Shown here: positions 27,644 to 36,009 of the stretch, piece by piece
Layout of the letters: each line of letters starts with the position of its first letter
Numbering within the stretch: the stretch's first letter is position 1
Source: DYFC01 sp041658585
GTDB lineage: Bacteria; Nitrospirota; Thermodesulfovibrionia; Thermodesulfovibrionales; SM23-35
Direction of reading: 5' to 3'
Length of the DNA stretch: 64,000 bases
Assembly (NCBI GenBank): GCA_041658585.1
Contig: JBAZZX010000009.1
Location: forward strand, 19,459 to 83,458
Made by a program: the position numbers and the translations under genes
Notes under the pieces: model-generated
Seen by the model: only the letters and a program-made list of their open reading frames with translations
Database searches by the model: none
What the model was told of the DNA's origin: nothing

Positions 27644-28393
27644 ATGGGTTTATTAGAAAATATAAAGAATGCGCTTGAGTTTTACGAGGCTCTCGGTTTT
27701 GAGAGGCTTCCGATACATCTGAAGGCGTCGGTTAATAGTCTTAAGCCGGGGTCAAAACAGTTATCAGGCGTTAGTCACAAGTCACAAAAAAGAACCGATG
27801 ACCGGCATCCGGTTACTAATGACCGCAATGATAAAGAACCCGCCTTGAAATTGCTGCGGGAGGAAATCGGAGACTGTAAGCGGTGCAAGCTTTCCGGTAA
27901 AAGGAAAAATATTGTTTTTGGCGAGGGCAATCCGGATGCCAGGCTTATGTTTATAGGCGAAGCGCCGGGCGCGGAAGAGGATTTGCAGGGCAGGCCCTTT
28001 GTCGGCGATGCCGGTATGGTGCTCACACGGCTTATCAATAAGATGGGTTTTCAGAGGGAAGACGTTTATATTGCGAATATTGTAAAATGCAGGCCGCCTT
28101 TAAACCGGGATCCCGAACCCGATGAAGCGGAAACATGCAGGGGTTTTATCGAAAGACAAATAGAGATCATCAGACCTGAAATTATTATGTCATTAGGGAG
28201 AGTAGCTACTATGAACCTGACCGGAGATATGAAGCTGAAAATAACCGCAGTAAGGGGCAAGTTTTTTTCTTATAAAGACATTTCCGTTATGCCTACATTT
28301 CATCCGGCCTATCTCATTAGGAACCCCAAAGACAAATGGCTTACATGGAATGATGCGCAAAAGGTGATGGAAAAACTCGGAACCGGTGCTTGA
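27644..28393 (+). CDS. Family 4-type uracil-DNA glycosylase (4Fe-4S)
   Basis: A 249-residue protein. The active-site motif GEAPGAEEDLQGRPFVG and the C-terminal HPAYLIRNP are typical of family 4/5 UDGs. The iron-sulfur Cys residues are CKRCK near 87-90, VKCRPP near 150 and ETCRGF near 167. It removes uracil from DNA. About 70 residues of low-complexity lead precede the domain. ATG 27644 is preferred; an in-frame GTG lies at 27608. Confidence 0.9.
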   Translation: MGLLENIKNALEFYEALGFERLPIHLKASVNSLKPGSKQLSGVSHKSQKRTDDRHPVTNDRNDKEPALKLLREEIGDCKRCKLSGKRKNIVFGEGNPDARLMFIGEAPGAEEDLQGRPFVGDAGMVLTRLINKMGFQREDVYIANIVKCRPPLNRDPEPDEAETCRGFIERQIEIIRPEIIMSLGRVATMNLTGDMKLKITAVRGKFFSYKDISVMPTFHPAYLIRNPKDKWLTWNDAQKVMEKLGTGA

Positions 28394-28423
28394 GTCCATG
28401 AGAGTAGCCATTAGGTCATAATT

Positions 28424-28600
28424 TGAAAGACAGATATGATAAATCCCGAAAGCTTTCGGGATTAAACGCGACAAAAGATAATCAGTATTCACCTGACGGC
28501 ACTTTTAACCAGATGAGCCTTTTAGATAGATGCATATCAAACAGTGTCAATAGTGCATTAATGAGTCGCCTAAAAGCTTTTTTATCATATCTGTCTTTCA
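28424..28600 (+). mobile_element. MITE copy 3 (177 bp), overlaps a gene start
   Basis: Terminal repeats TGAAAGACAGATATGATAAA are matched at both ends. Unlike copies 1 and 2 it contains an extra palindrome CCCGAAAGCTTTCGGG near the left end. The conserved ATTAAGGAGTCGCC is changed to ATTAATGAGTCGCC, which creates an ATG in frame with the following SurA-like gene. Confidence 0.85.
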
Positions 28601-29547
28601 AAACGTATTTACCATATAAAACTATCGTTCCGCGTTATTGTTTTTTGTTTTTGATTATAGCCATACATTCCGCATATGCCGTTACCGTTGACAGGGTACT
28701 TGCAACTGTCGGCGACGAAATAATTACCTATACCGAATATCGGAAATTTGTCGGGAGTATGGAGGAGATAGAAAATAAAGAAGCGGTTGACGAAAAGATA
28801 CTGAGAAGTTTGATTGATGAAAAAATCATTTTAAACGAAGCCAAAAAGACAGGCATTGAAGCCGGTGATAAAGAAATAGAACAGGCCATCGCGGAATTCA
28901 AAGAGCGGCATAACCTGTCTCCTGAAGAATTCAAGGAAATGCTTTCGGTGGAAGGTTTGAAGGAAGACGGATTCAGGAAAGTAATGAAGGAAAAGATAAT
29001 GGTCTCGAAACTTATCGGCATGGAAGTTGAGTCAAAAATTATAGTTACCGAAGACGAAAAAAATGATTATTATAATGTAAAGAGAAGGGATTATATAAAT
29101 ATTCCCGAAAAGATCGAGATAAAGGCCGTTTTTATCAGGCTGAAAGAGGGCGCATCCATTACCGAGATTACAGATCTGAAGCGGAAGACTTTAAAAATAG
29201 TGTCTTTGCTGAGGCGCGGAGAAGACTTTGACCGGATTGTAGATGAGTATTCAGACGAACCGCTAAAGGGCCAGGGAGGGTTCCTGGGTACATTTGTCAG
29301 GGGCATATTAATACTCCAGTTGGATAATACGGCTTTTTCTTTGAAAGAGGGTGAAATAAGCAACCCCGTATGGGTTAAGGAAGGCGCCTATATATTGAAG
29401 GTTATTAAAAAGAACAATGAGAGTTTTCAACCTTTTGAAGCCGTAAAAGAGGACATAGCCAAGCGGATATTCGGGCAGAAGAGAGAAAAATTGATAAATG
29501 AGTGGATCAAAAAATTATGGGAAAAATCTTCGGTAAGAGTGAATTGA
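28561..29547 (+). CDS. SurA-like periplasmic chaperone/PPIase
   Basis: A 328-residue protein starting at an ATG inside MITE copy 3. The first 14 residues come from the MITE terminal repeat, then a signal peptide core (CFLFLIIAIHSAYA) is cleaved before VTVDRV. A SurA N-terminal domain (VLATVGDEIITYTEYRKF, LIDEKIILNEAKK) and one parvulin-like domain (about 195-295: IEIKAVFIRLKEGAS, FDRIVDEYSDEPLKGQGGFLG, AYILKVIKK) follow. It escorts outer-membrane proteins. The 3' end overlaps the coiled-coil gene. Confidence 0.85.
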   Translation: MSRLKAFLSYLSFKTYLPYKTIVPRYCFLFLIIAIHSAYAVTVDRVLATVGDEIITYTEYRKFVGSMEEIENKEAVDEKILRSLIDEKIILNEAKKTGIEAGDKEIEQAIAEFKERHNLSPEEFKEMLSVEGLKEDGFRKVMKEKIMVSKLIGMEVESKIIVTEDEKNDYYNVKRRDYINIPEKIEIKAVFIRLKEGASITEITDLKRKTLKIVSLLRRGEDFDRIVDEYSDEPLKGQGGFLGTFVRGILILQLDNTAFSLKEGEISNPVWVKEGAYILKVIKKNNESFQPFEAVKEDIAKRIFGQKREKLINEWIKKLWEKSSVRVN

Positions 29548-31838
29548 AACTAACGGCTGCAGTTTTGCTGTCGCTGGTGTTGCTAACATCCGAATATGTA
29601 AGCGCTGCCTCCCGTGATGTGGAGCTGTTCGACAAAGGGTACGGAAATTACCTTTCATATCAGCCGGAAAAAGCGGTCGAGGCATTCAGGACATTTCTCA
29701 AGGATTTCCCCGACAGTTCCGCAAGAGACGCCGTAATGTTCTGGCTCGGCAAATCATTAATGCAATTAAAGTCATATAAGGAAGCCGGGAATGTGCTCTC
29801 CGACCTGAGAAAACAGTTTCCCGAAAGCCCTTTTGCCGCTTACGCACTTCAGGAAATAGAGGCAATAAAAAAGGCGGAGTCCGAACAGGCCCTAAATAAA
29901 ACACATGCCGAAGCAAGCAGCTCTTCGGCTGCTGCCGTTGGCAAAGACAAAATGAATGATCAGATTCAGGAGGAGAAGAAAAAGGCGGAGGTTCTACAGG
30001 CAAAGATAAAGGAAATAGAAGAAGGCAGGAAGAAAGCCGTAAATTTAGAGGAGAAGCCCGGGGAATTAGAGACTGTTAAAAAGAAATCCGAAGAGCTGCA
30101 GGCTAAAGTTAAGGAGCTTGAGCAAGAGAAGAAGAAGGCTGACGAGCTTCAGGTAAAGATAAAAGAATTGGAAAACGAGAAGCAAAAGGCTGAAGAATTA
30201 CAGGCTAAGATAAAGGTGCTCGAAGGGGAGAAGAAAAAAGCCGGGAAACTTCAGGCAAAAATAAAGGACCTGGAGGAAATAAAGAAGAAGTCCGGGGACT
30301 TGCAGGCACAGGTAAAGGAACTGGAATTAGAGAAAAAGAAAACGGAAGAGCTTCAGGAAAAGATAAAAGACCTGGAAGCGATAAGAGAGAAGGCAAAGGA
30401 ATTACAAAACAGGGCATCGGAATTAGAGGACATAAAAGAGAAGGCAAAAAAGCTTCAAAAAAAGGCTATAGAATTAGAGGAAACCCGGAAAGAAGCGGAA
30501 GCATTAAAACTGAAAGTCAAGGAACTGGATGAAGAGAAACGTAAAGCCGAGGCTTTGCAGGTAAAGGTGAAAGATCTCGGTGAAGCAAAGGAGAAAGCCG
30601 GGGCATTACAGAAGAAAGTGGAAGAGCTGGAAGGAATAAAAAAGAAATCGGAAGCGCTGCAGAAAAAAGTAAAGGAACTTGAAGAAGATAAGAAAAAAGC
30701 CGACGAACTCTCCGTAAAGATAAAGGGATTGGAAGAAGAGAAGAGAAAGGCGGAGGCATTACAAGCGAAGGTAAAGGAACTGGAAGGCGAGAAGAAGAAG
30801 GCCGAGAAACTTCAGGCAAAGCTGAAAGACCTGGAGGATACAAAAGAAAAGGCGAAAGAATTGCAGTTAAAGATAAAGGACTTGGAGGATGCAAGGGCAA
30901 GGGCGGATGAACTGAAGGTGAAAATAGCGACTTTGGAAGAAGATAAACGGAAGGCTGAAAAATTACAGGTTAGGGTTAATAAGCTTGAGGAAGGGAAGAA
31001 GAAAGAGGATGGATTACAGGCAAGGATAAAGGCTCTGGAAGAAGAGAAAAAGCTGGCCGAAGCATTGCAAATAAGGGTAATAACTTCAGAGGAAGAGAAA
31101 AATAAGGCACAGGGGCTGGAAACTAAGATTGTAGAACTGGAAGAGGAAAAAAAGAAAACGGAGACTCTGCAGGGAAAGATACAGGAACTACAGTGGAGGG
31201 AAACGCATCTCTTTAATTCTTCCTATGTATTGAATAAACTGGGAATCAGGGAAGTCCTGTGGAGGAGTGGAAACTCGCAGGAGGATTTAATAAATGAAAA
31301 GATGCTTTATGAAGAGGCAAAAAAACTGAATATAACGCCTGACATGAATGAACACAAGGGTATAGTCGAGAAATATAAATTCGACGGAGACCAGGCGGAT
31401 TTTCTTTACAGATATATGACCATTTTTGCCTTTATTAATGCAAAATTAACGGATCTTCCTACGGAGGATGTCATTGAACAGTTGATGGTCCAATATGACG
31501 AAGAGAATAAATACACGAAGATAGTGCTTGCATCCGAACTCCAGGCCCATGCAAAGAGCGGCATTTCTTTTGAAGAAATATATAACTTGTATCCCGATCT
31601 GGTAACGTTCGATATAGTAAAGTTTGAAGACCTGGAAAAAAATATTCAGGAAAAAGTCCGACAGATACCGGTCGGCGGAATCGGGGTCATTTGGTCTGAA
31701 GAAGGTTACAGAATTCTGAAACCTACATCACGGAAACTCTCACTGAAACCGTTTCAGGAACTTCAGCCGGCTGCAAAAGAAAAAATAAAGGGCTATATAA
31801 ATGAATTGATACGGGGAATTGAGATGGGAGCAAAATAA
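29517..31838 (+). CDS. Exported protein with 24 tandem 17-residue coiled-coil repeats
   Basis: A 773-residue protein. Signal peptide (LTAAVLLSLVLLTSEYVSA/A); a TPR/YbgF-like region (about 30-115: YGNYLSYQPEKAVEAFRTFL, FPDSSARDAVMFWLG, FPESPFAAYALQEI); then about 408 residues of 24 units of the type EKKKAEELQAKIKELEE; then a C-terminal domain (about 555-773) resembling the SurA/PpiC layout (VLNKLGIREVLWRSG, LINEKMLYEEAKKL, VIWSEEGYRILKP). Hydrophobic spacing per unit is 3,4,3,4,3. It overlaps the SurA-like gene and probably works with it in the periplasm. Function is unknown. Confidence 0.8.
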   Translation: MGKIFGKSELKLTAAVLLSLVLLTSEYVSAASRDVELFDKGYGNYLSYQPEKAVEAFRTFLKDFPDSSARDAVMFWLGKSLMQLKSYKEAGNVLSDLRKQFPESPFAAYALQEIEAIKKAESEQALNKTHAEASSSSAAAVGKDKMNDQIQEEKKKAEVLQAKIKEIEEGRKKAVNLEEKPGELETVKKKSEELQAKVKELEQEKKKADELQVKIKELENEKQKAEELQAKIKVLEGEKKKAGKLQAKIKDLEEIKKKSGDLQAQVKELELEKKKTEELQEKIKDLEAIREKAKELQNRASELEDIKEKAKKLQKKAIELEETRKEAEALKLKVKELDEEKRKAEALQVKVKDLGEAKEKAGALQKKVEELEGIKKKSEALQKKVKELEEDKKKADELSVKIKGLEEEKRKAEALQAKVKELEGEKKKAEKLQAKLKDLEDTKEKAKELQLKIKDLEDARARADELKVKIATLEEDKRKAEKLQVRVNKLEEGKKKEDGLQARIKALEEEKKLAEALQIRVITSEEEKNKAQGLETKIVELEEEKKKTETLQGKIQELQWRETHLFNSSYVLNKLGIREVLWRSGNSQEDLINEKMLYEEAKKLNITPDMNEHKGIVEKYKFDGDQADFLYRYMTIFAFINAKLTDLPTEDVIEQLMVQYDEENKYTKIVLASELQAHAKSGISFEEIYNLYPDLVTFDIVKFEDLEKNIQEKVRQIPVGGIGVIWSEEGYRILKPTSRKLSLKPFQELQPAAKEKIKGYINELIRGIEMGAK

Positions 31839-31862
31839 GTTGCCGATGTACAAGACTAAGTA

Positions 31863-31996
31863 TAGTCTGTGTATTAATTGCGAATCAAGCAGTCCGTCAT
31901 TCTCCGACTCGATCGGGGAATCCAGTCTTTTCAATGGGTTATAGATCCCCCGGTCAAGCCGGAGGATGACAAAACCTGAGTTTATACACAGACACT
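31863..31996. repeat. Small palindromic MITE-like element
   Basis: Outer inverted repeats TAGTCTGTGTATTAA and (reverse complement) TAGTGTCTGTGTATAAA enclose a palindromic core of the GTCATTC...GGGGAATCCAG...GATCCCCCGGTCAAGCCGGAGGATGAC type. It lies in the 220-base gap before the PBP gene. Confidence 0.6.
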
Positions 31997-32058
31997 AACT
32001 ACGGTTTTCTCAAAGGTCTTTGCGGTGAATTGCCTCTTTAAGGATATAATTAAAGTAA

Positions 32059-33855
32059 ATGCCCAAAAGAGTAATCTTATCATTTATCATTATTTCCGCA
32101 TTCATAGGCTTTGCAGGAGGCTTTCTATATTGGACCCTATCCGATCTTCCTAACATCAAACTCCTTGAGGAGTATGCGCCCCTTGAATCTTCACGAGTAT
32201 ATTCAAGCGACGGCAAAGTCCTTGCAGAGCTGTATGTTGAGAGAAGGACTTTTATCCCTTATTATCAGATACCCGACCATTTAAAGAAAGCCTTTGTTTC
32301 TGTTGAAGATGTGAGGTTCTATACCCATCCCGGAGTGGATATTATAGGGATAGTGCGCGCCATGTGGCATGACATAAAGGCGGGCAGTGTTGTGCAAGGC
32401 GGAAGCACCATCACCCAGCAGCTTGCGAGGATGCTTTTTTTAAAACCGGAAAAAAGCCTTCAAAGGAAATTGAAGGAAGCAGCCCTTTCCATAAAGATCG
32501 AGCAGCGTTATACAAAAGATGAAATACTCGGCATGTATCTCAATCAGGCATATTTCGGCACAAGGGCATACGGAATCGAAGCCGCCTCGGAAACATATTT
32601 CGGAAAATCGGCAAAAGACCTTACCATAGCTGAAGCAGCCCTCCTTGCATCAATGCCTAAGGCGCCGTCGGTATATTCCCCTTTTAAGAACCCTGACAAG
32701 GCAAAGTACAGGAGGGCATTTGTACTCAAGCAAATGAATGATAACAAGTTCATTACTGAAGCACAATACAGAGCAGCGGAAAATGCGCCAATGCCGTCAA
32801 TTCCGCATTTAAGAAAATACGATGCGCCATATTTTATAGAAATCCTTAGACAGCAGCTCGAATCAAGATTAGGGAATGAACTCTATACCTCAGGCTTTAA
32901 AATCATGTCGACGATCGATTCGAGAATGCAGCAGATTGCCGAAAAAGCAGTCAGAAACGGCATCTCAGCTCTGGAGAAAAGGGATGCGCCTCCGTTGGAG
33001 GCCGCGCTGATTGCAATAGACATAAGAACAGGCCATATAAAGGCAATGGTCGGAGGGTCCGACTTCTGGAAGAACCAGTACAACAGGGCTACGCAGGCTC
33101 TGAGACAGCCGGGTTCGGCTTTTAAACCGTTTGTGTTTATTGCAGCAATCGAGAACGGTATGACGGCGGACTCGTATATCAACGATTCACCCATATCATT
33201 CCCGGGCGCTAAAGCCGGACAGAGATGGAGGCCGAAGAATTACGACGGCAGGTATTACGGAAACGTTTCTTTGAAAACAGCCCTCGCAAGGTCTCTGAAT
33301 TGCGCAACCATACGGCTTGCGGCAAGCGTAGGGGTTGAAAATGTTATTGAAATGGCGCAACGGCTTGGGATAAGAAGCAAGCTCCAGCCTTATCTGCCTA
33401 TTGCTATCGGAGCTTCCGATGTGACCCTGATGGACATGGTTTCAGCGTACTCGGCCTTTGCTTCAGGCTCCAGGCCAAGACCTGTTTTCTATGAGAGGAT
33501 ACTAAACAGAGACGGCATAGTTGTCGAAGAGATACGGCCTATTTTCGAAGAGATGCTTTCAGAGGAGGATACGGTGCAGATGAAGGTCCTTCTTAAGGCC
33601 GTTGTTGATGAAGGCACTGCCGTAAAGGCAAAGGAATTAAAACGGCCCGTTTATGGAAAAACCGGAACAACAAATGATTATGCGGACGCCTGGTTTATCG
33701 GGTTTGACGACAGGCTCGTTGTCGGCGTATGGGTCGGCAGGGACAACCATAAACCGATAGGCCCTAAAGAGACAGGCGCACAGGCAGCGCTGCCTATATG
33801 GATGGAATTTATGAAAAAAGCGCCTCTACAAACTCTTTCGGATCAAAATCCCTGA
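32059..33855 (+). CDS. mrcA: Class A penicillin-binding protein (PBP1A type), short form
   Basis: A 598-residue bifunctional murein synthase. One N-terminal transmembrane helix; GT51 transglycosylase (about 45-220) with VEDVRFYTHPG and QGGSTITQQLAR; transpeptidase (about 300-580) with SAFK (GSAFKPF), SLN (ARSLNCAT) and KTG (GKTGTTNDYADAWF). It polymerises and cross-links peptidoglycan. It is shorter than E. coli PBP1A because it lacks the OB insert. The 3' end overlaps the convergent ftsY by 47 bases. Confidence 0.92.
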   Translation: MPKRVILSFIIISAFIGFAGGFLYWTLSDLPNIKLLEEYAPLESSRVYSSDGKVLAELYVERRTFIPYYQIPDHLKKAFVSVEDVRFYTHPGVDIIGIVRAMWHDIKAGSVVQGGSTITQQLARMLFLKPEKSLQRKLKEAALSIKIEQRYTKDEILGMYLNQAYFGTRAYGIEAASETYFGKSAKDLTIAEAALLASMPKAPSVYSPFKNPDKAKYRRAFVLKQMNDNKFITEAQYRAAENAPMPSIPHLRKYDAPYFIEILRQQLESRLGNELYTSGFKIMSTIDSRMQQIAEKAVRNGISALEKRDAPPLEAALIAIDIRTGHIKAMVGGSDFWKNQYNRATQALRQPGSAFKPFVFIAAIENGMTADSYINDSPISFPGAKAGQRWRPKNYDGRYYGNVSLKTALARSLNCATIRLAASVGVENVIEMAQRLGIRSKLQPYLPIAIGASDVTLMDMVSAYSAFASGSRPRPVFYERILNRDGIVVEEIRPIFEEMLSEEDTVQMKVLLKAVVDEGTAVKAKELKRPVYGKTGTTNDYADAWFIGFDDRLVVGVWVGRDNHKPIGPKETGAQAALPIWMEFMKKAPLQTLSDQNP

Positions 33856-34714
33856 GGTCTTCTATCCCCTCACCCACGCCGATTAATTTGACGGGGATTC
33901 CAAGGTCTTTTTTTATAGCGAATATAATGCCGCCTTTTGCCGTACCGTCAAGTTTGGTTAAGGCTATTCCCGTAACTTCCGCCGCTTTATTGAACATGTC
34001 TGCCTGACGGAGGGCGTTTTGCCCGGTCGTGCCGTCCACAACCAAAAGGGTTTCATGAGGAGCTTCGGGCATTGCTTTCTGAATGGACCGCCTTACCTTT
34101 TTCAATTCCTCCATAAGGTTGCTTTTCGTATGCAAACGTCCGGCAGTGTCTATGATAACGATGTCTATATTCCTGCTCTTTGCCGCAATAACTGCATCAT
34201 ATGCCACTGCTGCAGGATCAGACCCGGGCTGATGTTTTACAAACTGTGTGCCCGCCCGGTTTGCCCATATTTCGAGCTGCTCGATTCCGGCAGCCCTGAA
34301 GGTATCCCCGGCAGCCAGCAACACCGAAAGACCGTTAGAACGGAACCTGCTTGCAAGCTTGCCGATGGTCGTTGTTTTACCTGCGCCGTTCACTCCGATA
34401 GCAAGAATAACAAAGGGTTTCCCGCTATTTACCATGATAGGCTGCGGATCTCCCAGCAAAGCCGTCATCTCGCTTTTCAATAACGACTTTACGGAATCGA
34501 CGTCGTTGACCTCGCCCTTTTTGGCTTTTTCACGGATCGCCGCCATGATCTCCGATGAAGCCTTTGTCCCGACATCGGAAATAATCAGCGTCTCTTCAAG
34601 TTCATCTAAAGTTGCCTCATCTATTTTCCTGCCGGTGAATATGGTCTCAACTTTTCCTATAAAACTCTGTCTTGTTTTTACGAGCTTTTCCTTGAGCTTG
34701 TCAAAAAACCCCAT
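33809..34714 (-). CDS. ftsY: Signal recognition particle receptor FtsY
   Basis: A 301-residue SRP GTPase: N-domain helices (1-90), then G1 GVNGAGKTTTIGKLA, LAAGDTFRAAG, DTAGRLHTKSNLMEEL, TKLDGTAKGG and the C-terminal GVGEGIEDLRDFDPKEFVEALF. It docks ribosome-SRP complexes at the membrane. It lacks the acidic A-domain of E. coli FtsY, as is usual outside enterics. A MITE-like repeat ends 16 bases upstream of the start. Convergent overlap with the PBP gene. Confidence 0.94.
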   Translation of the reverse strand: MGFFDKLKEKLVKTRQSFIGKVETIFTGRKIDEATLDELEETLIISDVGTKASSEIMAAIREKAKKGEVNDVDSVKSLLKSEMTALLGDPQPIMVNSGKPFVILAIGVNGAGKTTTIGKLASRFRSNGLSVLLAAGDTFRAAGIEQLEIWANRAGTQFVKHQPGSDPAAVAYDAVIAAKSRNIDIVIIDTAGRLHTKSNLMEELKKVRRSIQKAMPEAPHETLLVVDGTTGQNALRQADMFNKAAEVTGIALTKLDGTAKGGIIFAIKKDLGIPVKLIGVGEGIEDLRDFDPKEFVEALFS

Positions 34715-34729
34715 CCATCCTCCTTGTTG

Positions 34730-34873
34730 CTAAGGAGTTCATAAGTAAAGCCACACACCCTCACCCTTGCCCTCTCCCTTCAAGGGAGAGGGGACTTAAG
34801 AATCGCCCCTCCCTTGAGGGGAGGGGATAAAGGGGAGGGTGTTTAAATGTGTCCTTACTTATGAACTCCTCAG
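34730..34873 (+). repeat. MITE-like repeat, complete (copy 2 of 2)
   Basis: Terminal inverted repeats CTAAGGAGTTCATAAGTAAA and (reverse complement) CTGAGGAGTTCATAAGTAAG flank the same nested palindromes seen inverted at 14819-14934. It sits directly upstream of ftsY, in its probable promoter zone. Confidence 0.75.
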
Positions 34874-34988
34874 TAAATAATGAATTGGTAATTTTAAATC
34901 GTTTGCATTAGTTTTATCAATCAACGATTTTCCAATTTAACATCCTGTTCAGTATTCATTTTTTACCGGGATGTTGTATTATATTGAT

Positions 34989-35357
34989 ATGAAAAAGATA
35001 ATCATAGTCGCCTTTATGCTTCTTTTCCCTGCAATTGCATTTGCGCAGCCTTCGATCGTGTTTGACATGGAGCAGCATGATTTTGGAACAATCGAAAAAG
35101 CCGGGGTATTGGAGTTTTCCTTTGACTTCCGTAATGAAGGCAACGAAGACCTGGAGATAAATAAAGTAATTCCCTCCTGAGGATGCACGGCGGTGATGGC
35201 CAGTTCGAGCCGTCTGAAGCCCGGAGAAAAGGGCAAGATCAATACAAAATTTGAAACGGCAGATAGGAAAGGATTCGTCTCCAAAGGTATTACCGTCCAT
35301 TCCAATGACCCCAAACGGCCTGTCATCAACCTTACCCTTAAAGCTGATATTCGGTAG
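34989..35357 (+). CDS. DUF1573 exported protein, candidate selenoprotein (TGA = Sec64)
   Basis: A 122-residue protein when TGA at 35178-35180 is read through. Signal peptide MKKIIIVAFMLLFPAIAFA/Q, then the DUF1573 pattern FDMEQHDFGTIEKAG, FDFRNEGNEDLEINKV. The family hallmark is a Cys-Gly-Cys-Thr turn; here it reads PS-TGA-GCTAV. The frame then continues with family-typical LKPGEKGKINTKF and GITVHSNDPKRPVINLTL to TAG. A hairpin 15 bases after the TGA fits a bacterial SECIS. A nonsense mutation or sequencing error is the alternative, but reading resumes exactly in frame and in family. The next gene starts 6 bases later. Confidence 0.7.
35195..35214 (+). promoter_or_regulatory. Candidate bacterial SECIS hairpin
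   Basis: Stem GATGGC/GCCGTC (six pairs including one U-G) with loop CAGTTCGA. It starts 15 bases after the in-frame TGA, and a GU lies in the apical loop about 22 bases downstream. That spacing resembles E. coli fdhF. A bulged U is not obvious. Confidence 0.5.
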
Positions 35358-35363
35358 CGGATT

Positions 35364-35606
35364 ATGTTTAAGGAAACCTGTCCCGGAAGCAGAGAGATCA
35401 GGGCACCCTATCCGGAAGATATAAAATGTTTCTGGTGCGATAGCGTTAATGAGATATGGTCTGATGAGGCCGAGATTGTCTGCAAATCCTGCAAGCGTTC
35501 AATAACGCGCGACATGAAGCCGACCTGCATTGAATGGTGTCCTGCCGCAAAAGAATGTATCGGCGCCGAGAAATACGAACGGCTGATGAAACATATAAAG
35601 AAATGA
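35364..35606 (+). CDS. Small Cys-rich zinc-ribbon-like protein
   Basis: An 80-residue protein with Cys pairs CFWC and CKSC plus CPGSREIRAPYPED at the N-terminus and CIEWCPAAKECIG at the C-terminus. This is a conserved small family in anaerobes, sometimes fused to or labelled as HD phosphohydrolase. It is predicted cytoplasmic, with zinc or iron-sulfur binding likely from the Cys pattern. It starts 6 bases after the DUF1573 gene, so the two are probably cotranslated. Function is unknown. Confidence 0.7.
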   Translation: MFKETCPGSREIRAPYPEDIKCFWCDSVNEIWSDEAEIVCKSCKRSITRDMKPTCIEWCPAAKECIGAEKYERLMKHIKK

Positions 35607-35617
35607 AAGAAAATGAC

Positions 35618-35998
35618 TTATTTAATGAATCTTATCTTTAAAGGATAAGCGTAAGTCTCCCCGTTATAGGCTCTCACAGATGCAATTATAACGAGCAGGG
35701 CGTTAACAGGTGCCATAATTAAAATCAGGATCATACCAAGACCAATTTTGGTAAAATACAGAAACGCCGCTGCCAAAGCAATGTAGAGTGTCATCGAAAG
35801 CTGGAAATTCAGGGATTCTATCCCCTGTTCTCTAACAAAAGGATAAGAATTTCTTTTCAATAACCATACAGTCAAAGGACCGAAAAGATGCCCTAAAGGT
35901 ATTCCGATTATCCCCAGCAGAGCCGTTAGGTGACATAACATTCCCCATATGCGGGCGTCTTTACCAATATTTCCATAAAACGTATTATCTTCCGGCAT
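35618..35998 (-). CDS. DUF4870-family membrane protein
   Basis: A 126-residue protein with three hydrophobic segments: WGMLCHLTALLGIIGIPLGH, FQLSMTLYIALAAAFLYF and LGMILILIMAPVNALLVIIA. DARIWGMLCHLTAL and the tail RAYNGETYAYPLKIRFI are typical of DUF4870 (Tic20-like) proteins. Function is not known. It is convergent with the small Cys-rich gene, 11 bases from its stop. Confidence 0.8.
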   Translation of the reverse strand: MPEDNTFYGNIGKDARIWGMLCHLTALLGIIGIPLGHLFGPLTVWLLKRNSYPFVREQGIESLNFQLSMTLYIALAAAFLYFTKIGLGMILILIMAPVNALLVIIASVRAYNGETYAYPLKIRFIK

Positions 35999-36009
35999 TC
36001 TTTACCCTC

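Noticed and set aside
30517..30900. Long minus-strand open frame opposite the coiled-coil gene
   Set aside because: Low-complexity shadow of the Lys/Glu-rich repeats (Pro/Leu/Ser-rich, no ribosome site).
35178..35180. DUF1573 gene as an ordinary 63-residue truncated protein
   Set aside because: Conserved family sequence continues in the same frame for 58 codons after the TGA, which replaces a hallmark Cys.
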